Assembly (NCBI RefSeq): GCF_000236805.1
Contig: NZ_AGFX01000009.1
Coordinates: 1-64,000 of the forward strand
Source of the DNA: Paenibacillus peoriae KCTC 3763
Lineage (GTDB): Bacteria; Bacillota; Bacilli; Paenibacillales; Paenibacillaceae
Direction of reading: 5' to 3'
Length of the DNA stretch: 64,000 nt
Made by a program: the position numbers and the translations under genes. Within the stretch, counting starts at the first letter, position 1; every line of letters starts with the position of its first letter. Shown one piece after another: positions 25,084 to 33,582 of the stretch. Under the pieces are notes generated by a model that ran no database searches, had not been told where the DNA came from, and saw only the letters and a program-made list of their open reading frames with translations.

Positions 25084-25450
25084 GAAGCTGCTGAAGTTTT
25101 AACCGAAGCCGGTATTGAATATATGAATGGAACCGCAGAATTTGTTGATACTCACACTATAATGGTGGATGGCCAGGAAATTAAAGCAGACCATATCGTA
25201 ATTAGTACAGGCTCTTCTGCATTCGTACCGAACATGAACGGACTGGAAGAGATAGATTATTAATGAACGAAAACGTTTTTAAAATGAAGACTTTACCCAA
25301 AGATCTTATTGTTGTCGGAGCCGGAGCTATTGGGATTGAGTTAAGTCAGGCTTTTAATCGGCTTGGGGTTCAAGTGAAGATTGTTGAAAGAGCCGAACGT
25401 ATTTTGTCCAAGTAGGAAGTAGACGATTATTGCACCAAGCATCAAATTAA
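25084..25450 (+). pseudogene. Remnant of pyridine nucleotide-disulfide oxidoreductase (dihydrolipoamide dehydrogenase/mercuric reductase type)
   Basis: Translation from 25084 gives EAAEVLTEAGIEYMNGTAEF, ADHIVISTGSSAFVPNMNG and LEEIDY, then TAA at 25261. After a frame change at that point the next part reads NENVFKMKTLPKDLIVVGAG and AIGIELSQAFNRLGVQVKIV, ending with a TAG at 25413. This is the NAD-binding middle of a flavoprotein disulfide reductase. The N-terminal FAD and CxxxxC part and the dimerisation domain are missing. At least one frameshift and one stop are visible. Confidence 0.8.
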
Positions 25451-25539
25451 AATTGCAGAAACGAAATATGAAACTTTTTATATTTGTCTTATGGAAGAAG
25501 AACGTTATCAATATTACATTCACTTGTTGTATCCCATTA

Positions 25540-25845
25540 TCAAAAGTTGATGTGGAAAATGTTCGGACCCCACTTTTCATCATTCATAGCGATTTCGATT
25601 ACCGGGCTCCAATCGAACAAGGGGAACAATTCTATACGGCTCTAAAATTACTTGACCGTAAAGTACGCTTTCTCCGGTTTCTTACGTAAACCCATGAGTT
25701 ATCACGTTCGGGAGAACCATGGCACCGTGTGGTCCGACTAGAATATATCCTAAATTGGTTTAATGAACATCTTAAACCTACTTCAAATACGGTCAAAGGC
25801 GCTAAATTCGAAGTTTTCCCTTGATCCCATAGGCAACGTCATGGA
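25540..25845 (+). pseudogene. Remnant of S9 (prolyl oligopeptidase) peptidase C-terminus
   Basis: VENVRTPLFIIHSDFDYRAP and IEQGEQFYTALKLLDRKVRF, then after a frame change near 25685 [20 protein letters not shown] and [10 protein letters not shown]. This is the end of the alpha/beta-hydrolase domain of S9 peptidases, including the acidic Asp and the HELSR catalytic His region. The rest of the gene is absent; the fragment is joined to the oxidoreductase remnant, so a deletion or insertion fused two old genes. Confidence 0.75.
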
Positions 25846-26334
25846 CTGCATCGCTTTCATTTGAAGGGCTTGGAAAGTTTCCTTACCAAAGAAAGCATGA
25901 GCTTTTTTCACCATTTCATTAATCATTGCGTCATTTTCCATTAACGTTTCGCGTATACGGCGTACTAATTGTTGAGCGTGTGGTCCGGTAATGTGCTCTG
26001 CAACACGTTCAAGAAGTACTTTAGTATCACCAGAAAATAGACGGGCAACGAAGTGACACATAACCAAATTCATTCGAAGCGCTTCACAATACTCACTGCT
26101 AAATGCTCGGCGGATACCGCCCCTTACACCAGCATGACCATATGAAACTTCAGAAGCTGCCCGATAAAAAAGAATCATTCCTTCGGCATGACTCGATTCC
26201 GGATTCAACCGAAGCTCACTCACTAATGAGCATAAACGTTGAACTATGGGGTGAGCCGCCTCCAATGTCTGCCACCATTCCAATAAACGATGCTGTTCCT
26301 CTGCACTCATACTTAAGGGTTGCGTATCAAGCAT
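25783..26334 (-). CDS. Unrecognised helical protein, second gene of a two-gene operon
   Basis: A 183-residue soluble, mostly helical protein that I cannot assign. It has no signal peptide or membrane segment. Noticeable stretches are [20 protein letters not shown] and [15 protein letters not shown] in the middle and a C-terminal [13 protein letters not shown]. The start has GGAAAGGAAATG upstream. It follows the gene at 26356-26862 after 21 bases on the same strand, so the two are probably cotranscribed. Its 3' end overlaps, on the other strand, the tail of the S9 remnant. It looks intact, unlike its neighbours. Confidence 0.65.
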   Translation of the reverse strand: MLDTQPLSMSAEEQHRLLEWWQTLEAAHPIVQRLCSLVSELRLNPESSHAEGMILFYRAASEVSYGHAGVRGGIRRAFSSEYCEALRMNLVMCHFVARLFSGDTKVLLERVAEHITGPHAQQLVRRIRETLMENDAMINEMVKKAHAFFGKETFQALQMKAMQSMTLPMGSRENFEFSAFDRI

Positions 26335-26355
26335 TTTTCTTCATTTCCTTTCCAT

Positions 26356-26862
26356 TTAAATCCGCGGGATCGCTTGAATATTTTCGATCCGTTCACGTAT
26401 CATTTCCCATTCCGATCCAAGAAGAAGCTTACCGAGTCGAATTGCTTCGTAGATACTATCGGCAATTAGCCGATTTAAATATCGGCTTTGCTCGATCAGA
26501 TGGAATGCATCCGGCTTTGCCCCTTTTACTGCTAGTTCAAAATTTGGGCTTAACTGTTCTTCACTAATACGCAATGTATCAAGATCAAATACAAGCAATT
26601 CTTTTAAAAGTGGAATCGTTTCTCCTTGACGGATCCGGTTGATTGTTCCTTGTACAGCATCAAATCCATATCCAATATCAGCAACTGAAGCATGGTATGG
26701 ATTTAATCCCGGTTGGGCCCGCATAGATGGAACAGCTCGAAATCCCGTAGTAATGGAACAGACGACTTCTTTTGCAGCCATCCCTTTCTCTAATGCCGTT
26801 TGAATCGCCTCAAGATAAGAATCCCTTTGATTGGAAGCCATATCCATAAAAGTATACGTCAT
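26356..26862 (-). CDS. Unrecognised protein, first gene of a two-gene operon
   Basis: A 168-residue soluble protein with a strong ribosome site (AAAGGGGAGGG) before the ATG at 26862. It begins with a helical segment (SYLEAIQTALEKGMAAKEVV), then RAVPSMRAQPGLNPYHASVA, and has a long helical C-terminus. No catalytic motif is evident to me. Together with the gene at 25783 it may form a small complex or two-subunit enzyme. Intact codon structure and good ribosome sites argue that both are expressed, although they lie in a region full of relics. Confidence 0.65.
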   Translation of the reverse strand: MTYTFMDMASNQRDSYLEAIQTALEKGMAAKEVVCSITTGFRAVPSMRAQPGLNPYHASVADIGYGFDAVQGTINRIRQGETIPLLKELLVFDLDTLRISEEQLSPNFELAVKGAKPDAFHLIEQSRYLNRLIADSIYEAIRLGKLLLGSEWEMIRERIENIQAIPRI

Positions 26863-26939
26863 TTTGTCCCTCCCCTTTACCTCTACAGTTCTGTACTATG
26901 GTATTCAAAATCAAATCTTTAGGTGTATGCCGGGGTTTC

Positions 26940-27563
26940 AAACTTAGTCGTATGATCGTAGACGTTTTGGACAGTTATTGGAGATGTCCGAAAAGCTCAA
27001 AGAGGTTGAAAAAGAAGGGAACGAGCTGTTCCTTTCAGCCATTAATGGGTGATCTCTGGGCAGGTTTGTTTAAAATGAAGCCTGAATTGTTAGAAGATGT
27101 CTCTGATGAGATGGAGATGAATCGTCAGCTCATGGATGGAGAACAGGGCGCTTCTCAGCAGGCAGCAGATACTCTGTCCGCAGCCCTGAGTCAGAATGGT
27201 AAATCCCGTATGCTCTCCAGAGCAGCACAGGAAGCTGTGGAAGCCAAAGAGAATGTAGGAGGTATACAGGCTGGAAGTGGTGACGGGGAGTTGAAAAAGG
27301 TTCCATTAAAAGACCAACTGTTTTTAGATGAAAAATTGAGCAGTGATAGAAGGCTTCGGGAGATTGCAGCATGGGCCGGACGTATGAAGGTGATTGTAAA
27401 CCGCAAGCAACGTTTGAAGCATAAGGATGCGATCAGTCGAAACGGGATTCGGCAAGGAAATGATATTGAGCAACTGCTTCCAATGGAGCTTGGAAGTTAC
27501 GCCAGCCCTATTAGCAAAATGGATTTCCTACGCCGATATGCCGAAGGTCAAATAATGAAATGA
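26940..27563 (+). pseudogene. Remnant of VWA-domain (CoxE-like) protein, middle part
   Basis: In one frame from about 26940 the translation RFGQLLEMSEKLKEVEKEGN is followed, after a frame change near 27045, by DLWAGLFKMKPELLEDVSDE and later REIAAWAGRMKVIVNRKQRL and GNDIEQLLPMELG, ending DFLRRYAEGQIMK and a stop. This is the region that precedes the von Willebrand factor A domain in MoxR-associated CoxE-like proteins. Both the N-terminus and the metal-binding VWA domain itself are missing. Confidence 0.65.
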
Positions 27564-27686
27564 GTTTCAGAAAAAACACCCTTTATTTACGGATATTAGG
27601 TGTTTTTCATTTGCAAAATCTCTCAATATATATAATGATTAGATCTAAAGTAATGCTTTTATGTTGAAAATAGGTGAGGTGATAGA

Positions 27687-27918
27687 ATGAAAATCTTAAA
27701 AAAAACTAACGGTAAGCGCATTTGCTGTGGTCATGTGTTTTGGATTTATCAGCGCTGCTTCAACTCGTACATATGTACATGGCTATACTAAGAAGAACGG
27801 TACTCATGTTGCTCCGTATTATCGCTCAGATCGAGATCTTGGCTTCAGTAATAACTGAAGCACAAAGGGTAACTGAAATCCGATAACAGGGAAATACGGT
27901 ACCAAAACACACCGTTAA
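27687..27918 (+). pseudogene. Broken small secreted protein with basic, aromatic repeat-like C-terminus
   Basis: ATG at 27687 follows AGGTGAGGTGA. Reading needs one base less in an 8-A run at 27698-27705; then a clear signal peptide appears (LTVSAFAVVMCFGFISAAS) followed by TYVHGYTKKNGTHVAPYYRS. The frame then meets TGA codons at 27856 and 27874 before NPITGKYGTKTH and TAA. Intact relatives in Bacilli have NNW and GNxNPYTGK at these points, so the first TGA replaces a Trp codon. A frameshift plus two stops mark it as a pseudogene. Confidence 0.65.
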
Positions 27919-27940
27919 AATCATCAAATCGAGCGCGTTG

Positions 27941-27977
27941 ATACCCTGCTAAATACTAAGCGGGGTATTATTTTTTT
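27941..27977 (+). terminator. Terminator between small secreted relic and nucB relic
   Basis: ATACCCTGC (27941-27949) and GCGGGGTAT (27960-27968), one mismatch, followed by a T-rich run. Confidence 0.8.
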
Positions 27978-27989
27978 ATATTTAGGGGG

Positions 27990-28452
27990 ATGAAAATGAA
28001 GAGCTTCAAAGGATTAATAGTAAGCGCAATATTGGCTGTAACGATGGGGTTAGTCGCCTACAACGGGATACCAGTTCCACAAGTTCACAAAGATCCTGCG
28101 GTGTCTGAGCAATCGAAAACAGTGACAACGGGCGAAACGGTCAAAATGGAATTTCCATCAGCAAAGTATCCCGAGACCGCACAGCACATTAAGGAAGCAA
28201 TAGCTGCTAGCCACTCAGCCGTATGTACCATAGACCGCGAGGGGGCCGATCATAACCGTGAACTGTCCCTTAAAGGTGGTGCCCACGCGTAAGGGTAAAG
28301 ACCGTGATGAATGGCCTATGGCGATGTGTGCAGAAGGTGGCGCGGGTGCTGATATTAGATACATAAGCCCTAGTGATAACCGGGGAGCAGGATCATGGGT
28401 AGGTCACAAATTGGATGACTACCCGGGCAGCACCAAAATAGAATTTATAGTC
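27990..28452 (+). pseudogene. nucB: Frameshifted secreted nuclease NucB
   Basis: A signal peptide ([19 protein letters not shown]) is followed by [20 protein letters not shown] and [16 protein letters not shown], then the frame changes by one base within GGTGGT near 28270 and continues [38 protein letters not shown] and IEFIVK. These are the NucB/DNA-entry nuclease motifs, including the catalytic DRDEWP and NRGAGSW. NucB degrades extracellular DNA during sporulation. One extra base breaks the gene; the 3' end also seems shifted relative to the usual stop. Confidence 0.8.
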
Positions 28453-28463
28453 AAATTGAAGAG

Positions 28464-28496
28464 ACTCTGGTGGTTAATGCCGACAGAGTTTTTTTC
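28464..28496 (+). terminator. Terminator after nucB relic
   Basis: ACTCTG (28464-28469) pairs with CAGAGT (28484-28489), followed by seven Ts. Confidence 0.7.
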
Positions 28497-28521
28497 ATTT
28501 TCGAAATGATTTCGCATATAC

Positions 28522-29076
28522 GTGGACTCCGTTAAGCAGTTGTTTCTCAACCGATTGTATTTAACAAAACACAACGTTTTTTTACAAGATGAATTTTCCA
28601 AAGAAATTCTAAATTCAGTTGAAGTGATGGCACCTTACGTAACTAAAGGTTCAGATAACTTATACCATCTAGATCCTGCCGCACAAGAGGTTGTTGATAA
28701 AGAAGTATATGATCATTTCGCAACTGGGGTTCAGAACCTGAATTCTGCAACTAACAGTCAATTATCTACGAGTGGAAGTCAAATATCTCCTTATGTATAC
28801 AGTAATCCTTACTGGTGGGGAGTCGCAATTACCTTTGATGATGCAGAAACTAAAAGAATGATTTATTCATTACAACAAACAGCAGCTGTTGGTGCATTAC
28901 TTGCCGCAATCGCTGCGTACATCCCTTATGCCCAATTGGGGGCAATAGTGGCTCTTCTTGAATCTACTGGTGCTATGATGATTGCCAATTCAATGTCTTA
29001 TAGAAATGCTGGTAGGGGGGTTACTTTAAATCTTCATTGGGCCCCTGCAGTTTATTATGAGGTGACACCAAATTAA
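28522..29076 (+). pseudogene. Unrecognised protein with hydrophobic C-terminal segment, 5' truncated
   Basis: The open frame begins after a stop at 28507 with no ATG and no ribosome site (only GTG at 28522), directly behind the nucB terminator, so the N-terminus appears lost. The 184 codons encode a polar first half (DPAAQEVVDKEVYDHF), YSNPYWWGVAITFDDAETKR, then a hydrophobic Ala-rich segment at about residues 118-150 and GVTLNLHWAPAVYYEV at the end. The layout resembles exported Bacillus proteins of bacteriocin-like type in general appearance only. Function unknown. Confidence 0.5.
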
Positions 29077-29114
29077 GGTGAAAGCAGTATATTAATGGAA
29101 AGGAGAGAGTGAAC

Positions 29115-29381
29115 ATGGAGACAGCATTGGCAATTATTATACTCTTCCTTCTAATACCTGCTATTGTTCTTGTTGCGATTGTCAGTCTAGTTTTCAAAAA
29201 AGACAAAGCGAAAGTCACTTATGTTCTTTCAGGTGTTACTTTCGCAGCAATCATTCTAGCAATTATTAACATGATAGCGACCGGTTCAATTAATAATGAC
29301 AGTATAATCATTATTCTACTAATTATCGTTTCAATGATTATATTATTCCGTATTAATAGTGTTCGGAAAAGAAAAAATTGA
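29115..29381 (+). CDS. Small membrane protein of unknown function
   Basis: An 88-residue protein with three hydrophobic segments (about 4-25, 33-55, 62-80) and a basic C-terminus (RKRKN). AAAGGAGAGAG lies upstream of the ATG at 29115. It sits 38 bases after the preceding truncated gene, on the same strand, and has a strong terminator. It could be a companion such as an immunity protein of the upstream gene, but only the arrangement suggests this. Confidence 0.6.
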   Translation: METALAIIILFLLIPAIVLVAIVSLVFKKDKAKVTYVLSGVTFAAIILAIINMIATGSINNDSIIIILLIIVSMIILFRINSVRKRKN

Positions 29382-29429
29382 AACGAAGCTCCATTGGCGA
29401 AACATTTCCAATGGAGCTTCGTTTTTTTA
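29382..29429 (+). terminator. Strong terminator after small membrane protein gene
   Basis: A 16-bp perfect stem AACGAAGCTCCATTGG (29382-29397)/CCAATGGAGCTTCGTT (29408-29423) followed by Ts. Confidence 0.92.
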
Positions 29430-29463
29430 AGAGCGTATACTTTTGACGATCAAGAGGTTCAGC

Positions 29464-29655
29464 AAAAAACAAGTGCTTGTGATTCCATATAACAAAAGAA
29501 AAGATATCACGTTGAAGCTATTTGATCCGTTTGAGGAAATTATAATATCTGGTGTCGTCACGTCACTCAATACTGCTAGAAGAGAGGTCAAGCTAACTCA
29601 AGGAATGGATAATTTTCAGTAGATTATGCTTAAGGAGATCATTGCTATTTATTAG
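29464..29655 (+). pseudogene. Probable YolD-like protein remnant
   Basis: One frame gives KVLVIPYNKRKDITLKLFDP, FEEIIISGVVTSLNTARREV and KLTQGMDNFQ, then TAG where a Trp codon would be expected, then IMLKEIIAIY and stop. This fits the C-terminal part of YolD-like proteins (partners of UvrX/DinB-type polymerases). No start codon or upstream part remains. Confidence 0.45.
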
Positions 29656-29811
29656 TGATTTGCAGACCAAATTATTCAGGCAACGTGATTTCCAATATAA
29701 ATAATGTGTTCATGAACCTCGGAGAAAAACCGGGGTTTTGTCATATTTAAGTAGAATTTGGAAATGTCACATGGTATATTTAGCCTAATGCTATGTACCT
29801 ATGTTGGATAG
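29656..29811. other. Non-coding stretch before heptamer repeat
   Basis: No ORF or stem-loop with clear function was seen. It ends at the CCCGTAT repeat tract. Confidence 0.5.
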
Positions 29812-29855
<44 letters not shown>

Positions 29856-29929
29856 AGTAAGAAACTGCATCGCAACGGCAGTGGAATCGCTATTGAGAGC
29901 TAATAAATTTTAAACAGGGGTGTTAGAGT

Positions 29930-31396
29930 ATGTCTAGTATACAACAAGCGATTCAATACGTAATTGATGAAGTAGAAGCTCCTGCTTTAAATCATCCTGA
30001 GCTTGAAAAGGAATTTAAAAATAAGGTTACTCGTTCAAAGATCATAGTTCGTAATATGAAGAAAGTTGGAGACCTACAGAAATATCTTCAGCGTTTTGAA
30101 ACGATTCCGACTCAGGGTTCTCCAGGAAGAGTATTATATGATCGTTTTAAAGCCTTAGGACTGGAAACGTATGAGGAACCTATACCCTCGATTTTGTAAT
30201 GAATTCAAGAATGAACTTGAAGATGTTACAGTGTTGGATGACTTCATCATCGGAAAGAATTATTCCTCATGGGACATTTCAATTTTATCTCAAACATACG
30301 ATACTCAATCTGGAATTTATCTTATTGGTGATAATGACTGATTACAGGCCATTTTTATTAAGGCCACTCTATCTAACGGGAAATATCCAAACGAATGGAT
30401 CATCAAAAACGAACGCTTAAAGTATTATTTTTACAGTTTAAATGGGAACTTTAAACCTGAATATAAATACAATGCGGCAATTTTAAATTCATTAGAAAAC
30501 AATACGCCAATTTACCTCTTCACTAAAAATGACACGATTTTGAACCTAAATGGCATATATCAATTTGGGGGACATGACCATGATCCGACTGACGGATCAA
30601 GATGGTTTATTCTCAATAAAGTCAGCTCTTTAAATCTTCAAAATCCTATTACAAACAATGAATATATAGAAGAGATAAACAAGCAGGTCAAAAAGTCCAA
30701 AAATTTAAATCAGCATGATAGACAAGTAAGGCTGAATCAGGCCCCTAAGAAGCCGAAAAGTATACCAATTGTAACAACTGCTTATAAAAGGAATCCGGAT
30801 GTAATAGGGGAGGTATTGGCTCGAGCAAATGGGATCTGTGAAATATGTATGCAGCAGGCACCGTTTTTACGAGCTAGCGATCAATCGTCTTATTTAGAAG
30901 TGCACCATAAGGTACCTTTAGCTGATGATGGTGATGATACGGTAGGGAATGCGATTGCTGTTTGCCCTAATTGCCACAGGGAAGAACATTTTGGAGTACC
31001 GGCGAAGATTGTTACTGCAGCTCTTATTGTCCATGAAGGCAAAATCCTGATCGCCAAGCGTGGAGCAAATATGAAACATTCAGGAATGTGGGAGTTCCCT
31101 AGTAGGAAGCTAGAAGTAGGGAGACCCTTGAAGAATGTTTAATCAGAGAGATTAAGGAAGAACTAGATAGTGATATTGAAGTGCTTCACTATTTCAGCCA
31201 GAGTCTCCACCCATATGATCAAAGAGTCATTAAGTTAATGGTTTACTGGGCTGTTTGGAGAAATGGCCAGTTGAATTTAAGAGAGCATGAATCGATTGAA
31301 TGGGTTGAATTTGGAAAATTGGATCAATACAATTTCTTGCCTGCTGATTATCCTATTGTAAATTCTGTCCTTATGTTAAGTCAGGTATTCAATTAA
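29930..31396 (+). pseudogene. Broken multidomain gene: helical/DUF3427-like domain + HNH nuclease + NUDIX hydrolase
   Basis: ATG at 29930 follows AGGGGTG. Domains, in order: a helical N-terminal part (29930-30188); after a frameshift, a beta domain with LDDFIIGKNYSSWDIS and QTYDTQSGIYLIGDND that resembles DUF3427-type or modification-reader modules; an HNH domain with CEIC, YLEVHHKVPLADDGDD and CPNCHREEH; and a NUDIX domain starting VTAALIVHEGKILIAKRGAN with its box split by a second frameshift near 31116 (continuing ETLEECLIREIKEELDSD). A TGA interrupts at 30339. The ancestor had about 488 residues. It suggests a nuclease of restriction or defence type with a nucleotide-cleaning tail. Confidence 0.75.
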
Positions 31397-31443
31397 TAAT
31401 TTCGTATTTGCAGTGAAGATAGAATAAATGGGGAGGTTACAAA

Positions 31444-32538
31444 ATGGCTCTAAAATTCAGAAAAAGTTTTAAGATTGTACCTGGTGTAAGACTAAATGTT
31501 GGAAGTAAAAGTGCCGGCCTAAGTTTTGGTGGTAAGGGACTTCGTTACAGCATTAATTCTCGAACAGGCGGCCGCATAACAGCAAGTATTCCTGGTACTG
31601 GCCTTTCATATTCAACTTCAACAAACAGGAGAAGATATAATAGCAATGCTTATCAGCGCAGGGAGGAGCTGCGCAGAGAGCGGGAGCATCAAAAACTAGA
31701 AGAAAAGATGAAAGCGGAATATGAAGTTGCATGCTTCGAGAATCAGATTGATTTCATTAAATCAATACATAAAGAATGTGATGAGCCTATTTATTGGGAT
31801 CAGATACAAAGCTCTAGGCCCCCTTTCTTAAATGCTTCTCCAGGTCCACATGAATTAGAGGCTCGGAGGAATCTTGAAAACTTTAAACCTGGTTTTTTTG
31901 ATAAGCTCTTCAACAACGATTCAAAAAGACAGGAGCTAATAAGACTAGTTGACACAGCCAAAGAAAAAGATAAAGAAGATTATAACGATTGGGAGAAATT
32001 AGTACAGGTTGCTCAACAAATTAACAATGGGGATATTGATACTTATTTTAGTGTTATTGATGAAATGAGACCATTAGATGATTTAAGTGATTTCGGTAGT
32101 GGATTTAACTTTGGAACAGATAACCCATCTTATGTGGAAATAGAATTTCAAGTTCATTCAGACCAGGTAATTCCTAAAGAAATTAAATCGCTAACAAGTA
32201 CAGGAAAACTCTCAACTAAAGCAATGCCAAAGTCTAAGTACTTTGATTTAGAACAAGATTACGTGTGTAGTTGCACATTAAGAATCGCAAGAGATATGTT
32301 TGCTTTGTTACCGTTAGACTATGTAATTATTCACGCTATCAATGATGCAATAGATTCTTCAACAGGTCAGCAAAATGAAGTTACTGTATTGTCTGTAAAA
32401 ATTGATAGAGCCACTTTAAATATGTTGAATTTTGAGAACATCGATTGTTCAGACTCTATGCAGAACTTCGAGCATAATATGAAATTTTTAAAGACGTCTG
32501 GCTTTAAGCCCGTTGAAAGATTAGCGATATCCGTGTAG
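31444..32538 (+). CDS. DUF4236 domain protein
   Basis: A 364-residue protein. The N-terminal 60 residues (FRKSFKIVPGVRLNVGSKS, AGLSFGGKGLRYSIN, IPGTGLSYS) are the Gly-rich DUF4236 domain; a charged coiled-coil (RREELRREREHQKLEEKMKA) and an unassigned C-terminal domain follow. GGGGAGG precedes the ATG. The stop TAG at 32536 may be secondary: the frame stays open for another 72 codons to 32754 (DYDMRLVENGFHSFEKAINL, then a Pro/Lys-rich tail), so the original protein could have been longer. Function unknown; DUF4236 proteins are common in mobile and phage-related regions. Confidence 0.7.
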   Translation: MALKFRKSFKIVPGVRLNVGSKSAGLSFGGKGLRYSINSRTGGRITASIPGTGLSYSTSTNRRRYNSNAYQRREELRREREHQKLEEKMKAEYEVACFENQIDFIKSIHKECDEPIYWDQIQSSRPPFLNASPGPHELEARRNLENFKPGFFDKLFNNDSKRQELIRLVDTAKEKDKEDYNDWEKLVQVAQQINNGDIDTYFSVIDEMRPLDDLSDFGSGFNFGTDNPSYVEIEFQVHSDQVIPKEIKSLTSTGKLSTKAMPKSKYFDLEQDYVCSCTLRIARDMFALLPLDYVIIHAINDAIDSSTGQQNEVTVLSVKIDRATLNMLNFENIDCSDSMQNFEHNMKFLKTSGFKPVERLAISV

Positions 32539-32754
32539 TGTAGTGATTATGACATGAGATTAGTAGAAAACGGATTTCATTCTTTTGAGAAAGCAATAAA
32601 TTTATATAAAGATTTGCCTACATGTCAACCGGAGAAATATGATTATGTTCTTAAAGATATTATTTGCAGATCTACAACTAAAACGCCAACATTGACTCCG
32701 AAGAAAGAAACTGTACCAAAGCCTGATCCAAAACCAGTTACTCCGTTTTGTTAA
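32539..32754 (+). pseudogene. In-frame continuation of the DUF4236 gene after an amber stop
   Basis: Same frame as 31444-32538 and separated only by the TAG at 32536. Encodes DMRLVENGFHSFEKAINLYK followed by KDLPTCQPEKYDYVL and a Pro/Lys/Thr-rich end. There is no ribosome site at the internal ATG at 32554. It is most simply the cut-off tail of the upstream protein. Confidence 0.45.
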
Positions 32755-32769
32755 AGAATAAGACATATT

Positions 32770-33168
32770 TGAGTCTTGAACAATTTTATAAGATAACTGG
32801 CTTTCAAGGTGAGCGTCATTTTTGGACAGGTTCAGCATTTATGTGAACAACGAAGAAGGAGAAAGGAAGTACAAGGAACTGATGAGTCAGTTGGACAAAA
32901 TATCAATTTACACAATAAAATCATATATGGAAAAAAAAGTTTATCTCTATGATTGAGAAAGAGTCGGTTGGGTTACTGAGATCAAATATGGCTCTGAAAT
33001 CTTACTAATATGACGATCGTTCTCAACAATGGGAAATATGTAGAGAGTATAGTTATTAAAGAGCATTTTAATGATTTTTGCAAATATGATGATATTGAAA
33101 TGATTAACGTTTCTCAAATAACAAAAAATATATTTTTCAGAGTGTATATTAATTTGAATGAATTTTAA
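32770..33168 (+). pseudogene. Remnants of an unrecognised gene
   Basis: Pieces in changing frames: TYLSLEQFYKITGFQGERHF, then VNNEEGERKYKELMSQLDKI, a TGA, VGWVTEIKYGSEILLI, then a frame change into TIVLNNGKYVESIVIKEHFN ending RVYINLNEF and TAA. They read like one decayed protein. No family was recognised. Confidence 0.4.
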
Positions 33169-33224
33169 CTTTCCATTATATTTATAATTAAAGGAAATTT
33201 GAAAGCGCAGTTAGAAGAAGCCAA

Positions 33225-33420
33225 TGAGAATCCCAATTATAGATGGTCTTTGCATCAACTTTCATTCGTGCGCTTAATTCAGTTTTGGTCAGGCCATGAT
33301 AATGCCTGGCCTTTTTAATTTTCTCCCCAATAGTGCCTTCAGGCATCTCCTCAAAGCACCCAAGGTATGATACCGGCTGCTCAAGCAACTCGGATAGAGC
33401 AAGGAGCGTTTTTGGCTACG
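33225..33420 (-). pseudogene. Remnant of XRE-type helix-turn-helix regulator
   Basis: On the minus strand: TLLALSELLEQPVSYLGCFE and GTIGEKIKKARHYHGLTKTE, then LSARMKVDAKTIYNW, a Cro/XRE helix-turn-helix. The frame is closed upstream by a TAG and the sequence after NW no longer resembles the family. Neither a start nor an end is preserved. The rest of 33169-33582 shows nothing I can name. Confidence 0.6.
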
Positions 33421-33582
33421 TTTAGCTGCCTGCTCTGTAATTGTAAGATTACGAAGCATCCGATGATATCAAATTCGAGCCCCAGCTGTGTTAAGCTCTT
33501 CAGGCGGATCACTCGGAAAAAGCCTTGTCTCTTTTGTGATATACAGTCCCAAGGTATTATCTATACGGTTGGGAGTGTAGTA

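Noticed and set aside
27856-27876. TGA read as selenocysteine or Trp
   Set aside because: A frameshift in the same gene and neighbouring broken genes make decay the simpler reading; no SECIS-like stem was seen.
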